Both the position numbers and the translations under genes were made by a program. Below the pieces are notes generated by a model, which did no database searches, had not been told where the DNA came from, and saw only the letters and a list, made by a program, of their open reading frames with translations. This document shows positions 43,047 to 50,813 of a stretch of 64,000 nucleotides of DNA, piece after piece. Within the stretch, counting starts at the first letter, position 1, and each line of letters begins with the position of its first letter. Origin of the DNA: Nocardia alba NBRC 108234 (lineage in GTDB: Bacteria > Actinomycetota > Actinomycetes > Mycobacteriales > Mycobacteriaceae); assembly GCF_001612665.1 (NCBI RefSeq), contig NZ_BDAX01000019.1, positions 1-64,000 on the forward strand, written 5' to 3'.

Positions 43047-44212
43047 GCTTCCCCGCCGCGGTGCTCGGCACCGGCCAAACTCATCACGTGACAAAACGTA
43101 CGGACGTGTCCATGGCGGGCATGTGCCGCGAGGCCATCGATCGCGCACTCGATGACGCGGGTCTGACCATCGCCGATATCGACGCTGTCGTCGTCGGCAA
43201 GGCCCCCGACTACTTCGAGGGCGTCATGATGCCCGAGCTGTACATGGCCGAGGCGCTCGGCGCGGCGGGCAAGCCGTTGATCCGCGTGCACACCGCGGGC
43301 TCGGTCGGTGGTTCCACCGGCGTCGTCGCCGCCAACCTGGTGCAGGGTGGGGTGCACAAGCGCGTCCTCGCCATCGCCTGGGAGAAGCAGTCGGAGTCGA
43401 ATGCCATGTGGGCGTTGTCGATTCCGGTGCCGTTCACCATGCCGGTCGGCGCGGGCGCGGGCGGGTACTTCGCGCCGCATGTGCGCTCCTACATCCGGCG
43501 CTCGAACGCGCCGCTGCACATCGGCGCGATGGTGGCGGTGAAGGATCGACGCAACGGCGCGAAGAACCCACTCGCGCACCTGCATCAGCCCGACATCACC
43601 CTCGAGTCGGTGCTGGCGTCCCAGATGCTTTGGGACCCGATCCGTTTCGATGAGACCTGCCCGTCCTCCGACGGCGCGTGCGCGGTGGTGATCGGCGATG
43701 CCGAGGCCGCCGCGGCAGTCGAAGCCGAAGGTAAGAAGGTCGCCTGGGTACACGGCACCGCGATGCGGACCGAACCGACCACCTTCGCCGGTCGCGACCA
43801 GGTGAACCCGCGGGCGGGCCGCGACGCCGCCGCCGCCCTGTGGGAGTCGGCGGGGATCACCGACCCGCTGGACGAGATCGATGTGGCCGAGATCTATGTG
43901 CCGTTCTCCTGGTTCGAGCCGATGTGGCTCGAGAATCTCGGCTTCGCGGCGGAGGGCGACGGCTGGAAACTCACCGACAAGGGCGAGACCGAGATCGGTG
44001 GACGTATTCCGGTGAACCCATCGGGCGGCGTCCTCTCGTCCAACCCGATCGGCGCCTCCGGCCTGATCCGCTTCGCCGAGGCGGCCAAGCAGGTGATGGG
44101 ACGCGCGGGCGCGTACCAGGTGCCGAACGCGCGCAAGGCGCTCGGCCACGCGTACGGCGGCGGTTCCCAGTACTTCTCGATGTGGGTCGTGGGAAGCGAG
44201 CGTCCGGCATGA
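43043..44212 (+). CDS. ltp3: Thiolase-fold lipid-transfer protein Ltp3
   Basis: 389 aa, GTG start overlapping the ltp4 stop; earlier in-frame codons belong to a shadow frame. HTAGSVGGSTGVVAANLVQG replaces the Cys-containing loop of true thiolases, and NPSGGVLSSNPIGASGLIRF and GHAYGGGSQYF are near the end. It corresponds to Rv3523. Carbon-carbon lyase activity on steroid CoA esters is the best inference. Confidence 0.85.
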   Translation: MSFPAAVLGTGQTHHVTKRTDVSMAGMCREAIDRALDDAGLTIADIDAVVVGKAPDYFEGVMMPELYMAEALGAAGKPLIRVHTAGSVGGSTGVVAANLVQGGVHKRVLAIAWEKQSESNAMWALSIPVPFTMPVGAGAGGYFAPHVRSYIRRSNAPLHIGAMVAVKDRRNGAKNPLAHLHQPDITLESVLASQMLWDPIRFDETCPSSDGACAVVIGDAEAAAAVEAEGKKVAWVHGTAMRTEPTTFAGRDQVNPRAGRDAAAALWESAGITDPLDEIDVAEIYVPFSWFEPMWLENLGFAAEGDGWKLTDKGETEIGGRIPVNPSGGVLSSNPIGASGLIRFAEAAKQVMGRAGAYQVPNARKALGHAYGGGSQYFSMWVVGSERPA

Positions 44213-45099
44213 AATTCACCCTCGGTGTCGCACTGAGCCCCTTGGACCAGCTCACCGAGCTGGCCAAGACGGCCGAAGAATGCGGGTTCACCTCCATCGG
44301 CCTGCCCGACTCGCTGTTCTATATGAAGTCGCAGGCCGCCGACTACCCGTACACCCCCGACGGCAGCCGCTTCTGGGGCCCGGAGACACCGTGGGTGGAT
44401 CCACTGATCGCCGCCGCGTCCATGGCGGCGGTCACCACGAAGCTGCGGTTCTACACCAATGTCCTCAAGCTCGGTTCGCGCAATCCGCTGCTGTTGGCCC
44501 GCCAGGTCGGCTCGATCGCCAACATGTCCGGCAATCGCTTCGGCTTCGGTGTGGGAATCGGCTGGGCGCCAGAGGAATTCGAGTGGTGTGGTGTTCCGTA
44601 TGCCCGCCGTGGCGCCAGGGTCGACGAGATGATCGAGATCATCAAGCTGGTCCTGGACGGCGGGATGGTCGAATTCCACGGCGAGTTCTTCGATTTCGAC
44701 CAGCTGCAGATCAGTCCGGCGCCGAGCGAGCGGGTGCCGTTCTACATCGGCGGACACACCGGTCCGGCGCTACGCCGGGCCGCCCGTATCGGTGACGGCT
44801 GGACCTCGGCGATGATGAAGTTCGACGACCTCGTCACCACCATCGGCACGCTGGGCGACCTGCGTGCCGAATACGGCCGGTCCGAGCAACCCTTCGAGAT
44901 CCAGTCCGTCTGCATCGACAAGTTCGGCCGCGACGGCTACCAGGACCTCGCCGACGCGGGCGTCACCGACAACATCGTGGTGCCGTGGCTGTCCGACGGT
45001 ATCGGTTTCGACGGCGAGCTGGCAGCCAAGCAGGACTCGCTGCGCAAGTTCGCCGAGAAGTACATCGCCGACCCCATCATCGCGAAGGCGCACGCATGA
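44209..45099 (+). CDS. LLM-class F420-dependent oxidoreductase
   Basis: 296 aa from an ATG overlapping ltp3. Luciferase-like fold: MKFTLGVALSPLDQLTELAK, FYTNVLKLGSRNPLLLARQV, NRFGFGVGIGWAPEEFEWCG. It sits inside the steroid operon by two four-base overlaps, so it probably acts on a steroid intermediate. The precise reaction is unknown. Confidence 0.87.
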   Translation: MKFTLGVALSPLDQLTELAKTAEECGFTSIGLPDSLFYMKSQAADYPYTPDGSRFWGPETPWVDPLIAAASMAAVTTKLRFYTNVLKLGSRNPLLLARQVGSIANMSGNRFGFGVGIGWAPEEFEWCGVPYARRGARVDEMIEIIKLVLDGGMVEFHGEFFDFDQLQISPAPSERVPFYIGGHTGPALRRAARIGDGWTSAMMKFDDLVTTIGTLGDLRAEYGRSEQPFEIQSVCIDKFGRDGYQDLADAGVTDNIVVPWLSDGIGFDGELAAKQDSLRKFAEKYIADPIIAKAHA

Positions 45100-45509
45100 C
45101 CACCATCGAACGCACCGCCCGTGCCGCGGGCCTGGCATCCCAGGCCGCCGTCAAAGCGAAGGACCGCGCAGCCTGGGTCGCCCTGTTCGCCGAGGACGGA
45201 ATCGTCGAAGATCCCGTCGGCCCTTCGGGTTTCGATCCCGACGGCGTCGGCCACCGTGGCCACGAGGCCATCGGCGCCTTCTGGGACAAGGCCATCGCCC
45301 TCACCGATTCCATCGAATTCCGCTTCGAGGACTCGTTCGCCTGCGGAAATGAAATCGCCTTCACCGGCCTGATCCGCACCACCATGGCAGGCCACGTCAT
45401 CGACGCGGAGGGCGTATTCACCTACAAGGTCGATGCCGAAGGCAAGATAGCCGCGTTACGCGCCTTCTGGGAAGTAGACCGCGCAATGGCAACAACCCGC
45501 CCGAAATAA
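45096..45509 (+). CDS. NTF2-like protein, ketosteroid-isomerase family
   Basis: 137 aa. Cone-shaped NTF2 fold: WVALFAEDGIVEDPVGPSGF, then GHRGHEAIGAFWDKAI. Ketosteroid isomerases shift the delta-5 double bond using an Asp in a hydrophobic cavity. Membership of the steroid operon fits, but catalytic residues cannot be confirmed without alignment. It is the last gene of the DUF35-ltp unit. Confidence 0.78.
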   Translation: MTTIERTARAAGLASQAAVKAKDRAAWVALFAEDGIVEDPVGPSGFDPDGVGHRGHEAIGAFWDKAIALTDSIEFRFEDSFACGNEIAFTGLIRTTMAGHVIDAEGVFTYKVDAEGKIAALRAFWEVDRAMATTRPK

Positions 45510-45564
45510 TGACCCCACCCCGCAAAAACCAGCAATGGCCGGCCAGCCGAACAACGACCCCCGA

Positions 45565-45710
45565 CCCCTAGGGAGGGGCGGCCACGCAGTGGCCGGTCGC
45601 GGCCGGCCCGCCGGTCAGGCGCCGGGGCAAAGCGACGAAGGAGCAAGCCCCGGCGCCTGACCGGCGGGCCATTCAGGGCCGCGACCTCGAGCGCGCCAGC
45701 GCTCCAATAA
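45565..45710. repeat. Three-hairpin intergenic element, copy B
   Basis: Hairpin 1 (45579-45595): CGGCCA/TGGCCG with loop CGCAG. Hairpin 2: 24-base perfect arms (45605-45628, 45647-45670). Hairpin 3 (45689-45704) is identical to copy A. Stem 1 differs from copy A at paired positions, so pairing is kept while sequence changes. It lies between convergent genes. Confidence 0.75.
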
Positions 45711-45742
45711 AACAGCCCGGGACCGAAAGGTCCCGGGCTGTT
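45711..45742. terminator. Bidirectional terminator between the ltp operon and cyp125
   Basis: 14-base perfect arms (45711-45724, 45729-45742) with a GAAA tetraloop directly follow the repeat element. Confidence 0.88.
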
Positions 45743-45757
45743 CTCGTTGTCAGTGAC

Positions 45758-47047
45758 TCAGTGCGCGACGGGGCAACCGGTGCCCTTGTAATCGACCGGC
45801 AGCTCCTTGACTCCATTGAGCCAACCCGAACGCAGACGTTTCGGATCACCGATTTGCGTGATATCGGGCAGATGATCAGCAATCGCGTTGAAGATCAGAT
45901 CGACTTCGAGCCGAGCCAGGTTCGCGCCGACGCAGAAGTGGGCGCCGGTGCCGCCGAAGGACAGGTGCTGGTTGTCGGGCCGGGTGATGTCGAACTTCTC
46001 CGGGTTCTCGAAAACCTCTTCGTCGAAGTTTGCCGAGCGGTACAGCATGACCAGTCGCTGGCCCTTCTTGATCTGCACCCCGCCCAGCTCGGTGTCCTCG
46101 AGCGCGGTGCGCTGGAAGGAGGTCACCGGGGTCGCCCAGCGGATGATCTCGTCCGCCGCGGTGGCCGGGCGCTCCTTCTTGAACAACTCCCACTGGTCGG
46201 GGTTCTCCATGAAGGCGATCATGCCGTGGGTGATGGCGTTGCGGGTCGTCTCGTTACCCGCGACGGCCAGCACGATCACGAAGAAGCCGAACTCCTCCGG
46301 TGTGAGGTGCTCACCGTCGACGTCGGCCTCGATGAGCGTGGTCACCAGATCGTCGGCCGGACAGGCCTTCCTGGCCTCGGCCATCTGGTAGGCGTAGCCG
46401 AGGATCTCCATCGACGCGGCGACCGGATCGGCGGTGCTGTCCGGATCGTCGTAGCTGGTCATGTCGTTGGACCAGTCGAAGACCTTCATCCGGTCCTCCT
46501 GCGGCACACCGATCAGTTCGGCGATGGCCTGCAGCGGCAGCTCACACGCCACCTGGGTGACGAAGTCGCCGCTGCCGGACTCGAGCGCCCGCTTCACGAT
46601 GCCTTCGGCACGGGCCGAGAGCTCGGCGCGCAGGCCGTTGATCGCGCGCGGGGTGAAGCCCTTGGAGATCAGTTTGCGCAGTTTGGTGTGCTCGGGGGCG
46701 TCCTTGTTCAACAGGACGAAGCGCTGCAATTCGATCTGCTCGCGCTGGATGTCGTCGCTGAAGCGCGGGATCGCGGTGTTCTCGAAGGTCGAGAACACTT
46801 CGCTGCGGCGCGACACCTCCTTGACGTCGGCGTGCTTGCTCACCACCCAGAAGCCGTCGTCGTGGAACCCACCCACCTCGGGTGACTGCTCGTTCCACCA
46901 GATCGGGGCCGTCCGACGCAGCTCGGCGAACTCCTCGGCGGGAATCCGCTCGGCGTAGATAGCCGGGTCGGTAACGTCGAACCCGGGCGGCAGGTTCGGC
47001 CGGGCACCCGTCACGGGGCCGGCGTGTTCGGTGCTCGGATCTACCAC
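45758..47047 (-). CDS. cyp125: Cytochrome P450 CYP125, steroid C26/C27 monooxygenase
   Basis: 429 aa from a GTG preceded by GGAGAC; an upstream in-frame start would include the operator. The I-helix is AVAGNETTRNAI, the heme-binding loop is FGGTGAHFCVGANLAR, and the end is CPVAH, all as in CYP125 (Rv3545c). It oxidises the terminal methyl of the cholesterol side chain, the entry to beta-oxidation. It is divergent from fadA5. Confidence 0.95.
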   Translation of the reverse strand: MVDPSTEHAGPVTGARPNLPPGFDVTDPAIYAERIPAEEFAELRRTAPIWWNEQSPEVGGFHDDGFWVVSKHADVKEVSRRSEVFSTFENTAIPRFSDDIQREQIELQRFVLLNKDAPEHTKLRKLISKGFTPRAINGLRAELSARAEGIVKRALESGSGDFVTQVACELPLQAIAELIGVPQEDRMKVFDWSNDMTSYDDPDSTADPVAASMEILGYAYQMAEARKACPADDLVTTLIEADVDGEHLTPEEFGFFVIVLAVAGNETTRNAITHGMIAFMENPDQWELFKKERPATAADEIIRWATPVTSFQRTALEDTELGGVQIKKGQRLVMLYRSANFDEEVFENPEKFDITRPDNQHLSFGGTGAHFCVGANLARLEVDLIFNAIADHLPDITQIGDPKRLRSGWLNGVKELPVDYKGTGCPVAH

Positions 47048-47068
47048 CAGATGTCTCCTTCGACAAAC

Positions 47069-47082
47069 TGAAACACGTTCTA
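47069..47082. promoter_or_regulatory. KstR operator before cyp125
   Basis: tgaaacacgttcta fits TnnAACnnGTTnnA at every fixed position, 22 bases before the cyp125 start. Confidence 0.8.
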
Positions 47083-47147
47083 CAATCATTCAAGCACAGG
47101 GGTTGCCGCGACGGAAGAAGCTCGCGGTTTTACCCTAAACTCAAGAT

Positions 47148-47161
47148 CAGAACCTGTTGCA
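47148..47161. promoter_or_regulatory. KstR-like site before fadA5
   Basis: cagaacctgttgca misses only the first T of the KstR consensus. It is 19 bases before the fadA5 start. Confidence 0.7.
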
Positions 47162-47179
47162 GTTATGAGGGAGATTCAG

Positions 47180-48343
47180 ATGGGCACACCCGTGATCGTC
47201 GAAGCCGTGCGCACCCCGATCGGCAAACGTCGAGGGCACCTTTCCGGACTGCACGCAGCCGAACTGCTCGGCCTGGCACAGCGCGGACTACTCGATCGGG
47301 CCGGCCTCGACCCGGCCGAGGTCGAGCAGGTGATCGGCGGCTGCGTCACCCAGGCGGGCGAGCAGTCCAACAACGTCACCCGCGTCGCCTGGCTGCACGC
47401 GGGCCTGCCGTGGCAGACCGGCGCGACCACGATCGACGCCCAGTGCGGCTCGGCCCAGCAGGCCAACCACCTCGTCGCGGGCCTCATCGCCACCGGCGCG
47501 ATCGATGTCGGCATCGCGTGTGGTGTCGAGGCGATGAGCCGGGTGCCGCTGGGCGCCAATCTCGGCACCGAGGCGGGCTCGCGCCGTCCCGCGTCGTGGT
47601 CGATCGATCTGCCCGACCAGTTCGGCGCCGCCGAGCGCATCGCCCGCAGGCGCGGGATCACCCGGTCCGATATCGACGAATTCGGTTTGCGCTCCCAGCA
47701 ATTGGCCGCCCAGGCCTGGGCCGAAGGCCGCTACGACCGCGAGGTACTGCCGGTCTCGGCGCCGGTACTCGACAGCGAAGGCGTGGCCACCGGAGAGAAA
47801 GTGGAGGTCAGCCGTGACCAGGGCCTGCGCGCGACCACCCGCGAAGGACTTGCGGCGCTGAAGCCGGTCATGGCCGACGGCATCCACACCGCGGGCACCT
47901 CGTCACAGATCTCCGACGGTGCCGCCGCGGTGCTGCTGATGGACGAAACCGTCGCGCGCCGAAAAGGCCTGCGTCCGCGCGCCCGGATTCACACCCAGGT
48001 ACTCGTCGGCGCCGAACCGGAGTTCCACCTGGACGGCCCGGTCCAGGCGTGCACCCGCCTGCTGGAGCGCTCCGGAATGACGATTGGCGATATCGATCTT
48101 TTCGAGATCAACGAAGCATTCGCGTCGGTCGCACTTTCGTGGGCGGCTGTGCATCAACCTGACATGGAACGGGTAAATGTCAATGGCGGTGCGATCGCAA
48201 TCGGGCATCCCGTGGGCTCTACCGGCTCCCGTTTGATCACGACCGCGCTACACGAACTCGAACGCACAGGTCAGGGCACTGCCATGGTGCTCATGTGCGC
48301 CGGCGGCGCGCTCGCGACGGGCACAATCATCGAGCGGCTGTAG
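47180..48343 (+). CDS. fadA5: Steroid side-chain thiolase FadA5
   Basis: 387 aa from the second ATG (MGTPVIVEAVRTPIGKRRGH), which has GAGGGAG in the right place. Nucleophile Cys89 in DAQCGSAQQA; NEAF, GHPVGSTGSR and CAGGA complete the thiolase site. It matches FadA5 (Rv3546), which releases acetyl- and propionyl-CoA from the cholesterol side chain. Confidence 0.93.
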   Translation: MGTPVIVEAVRTPIGKRRGHLSGLHAAELLGLAQRGLLDRAGLDPAEVEQVIGGCVTQAGEQSNNVTRVAWLHAGLPWQTGATTIDAQCGSAQQANHLVAGLIATGAIDVGIACGVEAMSRVPLGANLGTEAGSRRPASWSIDLPDQFGAAERIARRRGITRSDIDEFGLRSQQLAAQAWAEGRYDREVLPVSAPVLDSEGVATGEKVEVSRDQGLRATTREGLAALKPVMADGIHTAGTSSQISDGAAAVLLMDETVARRKGLRPRARIHTQVLVGAEPEFHLDGPVQACTRLLERSGMTIGDIDLFEINEAFASVALSWAAVHQPDMERVNVNGGAIAIGHPVGSTGSRLITTALHELERTGQGTAMVLMCAGGALATGTIIERL

Positions 48344-48708
48344 ACTGATCCAAACCGAATCCGGGCGTCCAGGTTGAAGATTCATCCCTGGGCGCCCGGA
48401 ACGTGTCGTACGCCACAAAGTCACAGGGGGCCGGGGGATCATGAGATGTCAGCTATCTTTTAGCTATCACGAAGCTATGAAGGAAGAACCCTGCGACGGG
48501 CACGAACCCGGGTGCCCCCGCGCTCCACAAGAGCCGTTGGCGTGGCCCGCAAACGCGACCACCGCCGCCCCTGCGCGCAAGTGAACGTCGGAAATCGTAG
48601 AGAAATCCCGAATCAGGCGTAGGTTTTCAGTTACTGAGCCGCTAATATCAATGATACGTATCCGAGATAACGACTGTTAGTACAGTGAAGGGAATTGGGC
48701 GGCTCACA
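48344..48708. promoter_or_regulatory. Gap before the EspR-like gene: phased AGCTAT repeats and a GATACGTATC palindrome
   Basis: 365 bases. AGCTAT occurs at 48451, 48462 and 48473, exactly 11 bases apart, about one helical turn. A perfect palindrome, gatacgtatc, is at 48653-48662. A 35-codon frame (48477-48584, MKEEPCDGHEPGCPRAPQEP...) has no ribosome-binding site and I do not call it a gene. Confidence 0.45.
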
Positions 48709-49125
48709 ATGGCTGATTTCGCGGCGCGGCTGAACAAGCTGTTCGAAACCGTGCATCCCCCGGGGCGCAAGCCGCATACCAACGCAGAGGTTGCGGCTGC
48801 GCTGACTGCCTCCGGGCATCCGATCTCGAAGCCGTATCTCTCGCAGTTGCGGTCGGGACAACGCACGAACCCGTCTGATGAGACGGTGGCCGCCCTGGCG
48901 AAGTTCTTCAAGGTCAAGCCTGACTACTTCTTCAACGATATCTACGCGGCCAAGATCGATCACGACCTGGAGCTGCTCGCGCAGCTACAGGGTTACGGAC
49001 TTCGTCGACTGTCGAGTAGGGCATTCGACCTGTCCGAGGAATCACAGAATCTACTCACCTCGATGGCGGAGAAGTTGCGGGCCAGCGAAGGCTTGCCCGA
49101 AATTCCTCCGGATGGAACGGAATAG
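48709..49125 (+). CDS. EspR-like XRE-family DNA-binding protein
   Basis: 138 aa from the ATG at MADFAARLNKLFETVHPPGR; a GTG eight codons upstream lacks a ribosome-binding site. The HTH with ISKPYLSQLRSGQRTNPSDE, then TVAALAKFFKVKPDYFFND, is very close to EspR of M. tuberculosis as I remember it, including the PPGR...PHT opening. EspR is a nucleoid-type regulator that binds DNA as dimers of dimers and controls the espACD locus for ESX-1. Here the gene converges on an operon for a membrane protein, a metallopeptidase and a GSA-repeat protein. Confidence 0.88.
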   Translation: MADFAARLNKLFETVHPPGRKPHTNAEVAAALTASGHPISKPYLSQLRSGQRTNPSDETVAALAKFFKVKPDYFFNDIYAAKIDHDLELLAQLQGYGLRRLSSRAFDLSEESQNLLTSMAEKLRASEGLPEIPPDGTE

Positions 49126-49199
49126 GACCAACACAGCGGTCGGCCTGACGCACCTGATGGTGTCCTCGGTACGGCCGTAAATTCGTCGGATACGCAGAC

Positions 49200-49241
49200 A
49201 ACGGGCCTGAGACGGTGGGAAACCACCAGCTCAGGCCCGTT
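49200..49241. terminator. Terminator between the EspR-like and membrane-protein genes
   Basis: 12-base arms (49200-49211, 49230-49241), an inner GGTGG/CCACC stem and a GAAA loop. The plus-strand side is followed by TTTTC. It lies between convergent genes. Confidence 0.88.
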
Positions 49242-49255
49242 TTCTGTGCTGTGGA

Positions 49256-50290
49256 TCATTTCGCGGCCGCGGCGTTTCGTGGCTCAGCCTTCGCGTCCGC
49301 CAACGCGTACTCGTACTGATTCGCGAGCGTAAGCACCCAGCCGCGCGGGCTGATGCCGGGCGGCGGTGCGATCCAGCGCGCGTCGACGAACAAGTCCCCC
49401 AACGGATTTCGCGCCCACTCGGCGACCACCGCGGCTCGCTGCGACACCGAGTTCGGCGGCTCACCGGCCGCCGGGATCACGGCGCCACTGCCCGAGAGCA
49501 GATACAGCGCGTCCATGACCTGTGCCATGTGGTCGGAGGCCTTGAGCTGTGCCGAGGTGGCGTTCTGCTCGGGCGCGACCACCTCGGGAAACCGGCCGAC
49601 CATCAACTGGTGCAGTGGCCGGATCCTGCGCAGCAGCGCCTTGGCCCGCCACCACAGCTCGATCACGATCGACACCGCACCGAGCGCGATCAGCAGCGCC
49701 GCGACCTCCCACGCGGCCCAGCCCCACAGCGGTTCGTCGGGCAACGTCGGCGCGGCGTCCTGGAACGCGCGGCCCACATTGGCGACCGCGAGCACCGCGA
49801 CCAGCGCGGTGCCCGCGATGTAGATGGCGATGCCGCGACCGAGGATGGTCCAGTCCAGATTGCGCAGACCGGTGGTGACGATGAATACCGCGCCCAGCGC
49901 GACCATGATCCACCCGACGGTGAACGACCACGCCAGCGTGATCGCGATGGCCACCGTGCCGATGCCGTACACGACCATCGCGACCTGGCGCAGATTGCGT
50001 CGCGAGACCACCGGCCACGCGGCCGAGGCCACCACGGAGGTGGCCGTGGTGAACAGGATCCAGGCCGAGATCACCAGGCCGGTGGACAGCCAGCCACCGC
50101 GCACACCACCCGGCATCAGATTGTCGATGGCGACAGCCATCTCGGGAATGGCGACGGTCACCGCGAGCGCCACGGCCGCGACCGCGACGACGATGGCCAC
50201 CCGGGCGGTCGTCGCGGGCTTCACCAGCACGCGGCCCACTCGCGCTCCCGCGGCAACCCAGACCAGCAGGGCCGTCAACCAGAGTGTCAT
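49256..50290 (-). CDS. Multi-pass membrane protein, MAB_1171c/DUF6545-like
   Basis: 344 aa. About seven membrane segments fill residues 1-215. A cytoplasmic C-terminal part follows (LRRIRPLHQLMVGRFPEVVA, later DHMAQVMDALYLLS and AAVVAEWARNPL). The layout and the RPL...PE segment resemble the MAB_1171c-type putative transporters that accompany ImmA/IrrE genes in actinobacteria. It overlaps the metallopeptidase gene by four bases. Function is unknown. Confidence 0.68.
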   Translation of the reverse strand: MTLWLTALLVWVAAGARVGRVLVKPATTARVAIVVAVAAVALAVTVAIPEMAVAIDNLMPGGVRGGWLSTGLVISAWILFTTATSVVASAAWPVVSRRNLRQVAMVVYGIGTVAIAITLAWSFTVGWIMVALGAVFIVTTGLRNLDWTILGRGIAIYIAGTALVAVLAVANVGRAFQDAAPTLPDEPLWGWAAWEVAALLIALGAVSIVIELWWRAKALLRRIRPLHQLMVGRFPEVVAPEQNATSAQLKASDHMAQVMDALYLLSGSGAVIPAAGEPPNSVSQRAAVVAEWARNPLGDLFVDARWIAPPPGISPRGWVLTLANQYEYALADAKAEPRNAAAAK

Positions 50291-50802
50291 CCGAGTGCCT
50301 CATCGAATCGAAGGACCGAGACGCCTGCGCCCCGGTTGCTGAATACGCGCAGCCGCGTCATGAGCATGGCCGCGAAGGTCTCGGCTTCCCATTCGGCGAG
50401 ATCGTCGGCGCCGTCGTCGACGATCTGCGCGTGGGCGCGCTGGCTGAGCATGTAGGCGATCAGGTCGTCGCTGACCTCGAGCGTCGTCTCCACCGCGGGC
50501 GCGCCCTCATGGTCGAAGACGATGTGGCCGAGTTCGTGCGCGAGGGTGTGATCGCGACTCGGGAGCGCGTCGGCGAGCACGATGATGTCGCGTTCGGGAT
50601 AGAACCGGCGCTGACCACACACGCAGGGGCCCAGGCTCGCGCTGGTGATCTCGATGTCGCGTTTGCGCTCCACCGAGATGGCGTGGACTACTTCGTCCAG
50701 GCTGGTGGCGTCGGAGTCGGCGGCCACCGCGCACACCGCGTCGACGGCGGCGGCGACGCGGCGATAGGACCGGGAGGTGCTCTGGGTTTTGCTCTTACTC
50801 AT
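50287..50802 (-). CDS. ImmA/IrrE-type metallopeptidase
   Basis: 171 aa from the ATG with GAGGGG upstream; a GTG overlapping the previous stop is the alternative. The zinc motif is HTLAHELGHIVFDHEG (H89, E90, H93). ImmA/IrrE enzymes cleave XRE-type repressors in response to DNA damage or mobile-element signals. The closest XRE-like gene is the EspR homologue at 48709, which converges on this operon. Two CxC-like cysteines (GPCVCGQRRF) may add a metal or redox site. Confidence 0.85.
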   Translation of the reverse strand: MSKSKTQSTSRSYRRVAAAVDAVCAVAADSDATSLDEVVHAISVERKRDIEITSASLGPCVCGQRRFYPERDIIVLADALPSRDHTLAHELGHIVFDHEGAPAVETTLEVSDDLIAYMLSQRAHAQIVDDGADDLAEWEAETFAAMLMTRLRVFSNRGAGVSVLRFDEALG

Positions 50803-50813
50803 CGACGATCCCC

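Noticed and set aside
48477..48584. 35-codon ORF before the EspR-like gene
   Set aside because: No ribosome-binding site and no recognisable sequence; its start overlaps the third AGCTAT box.
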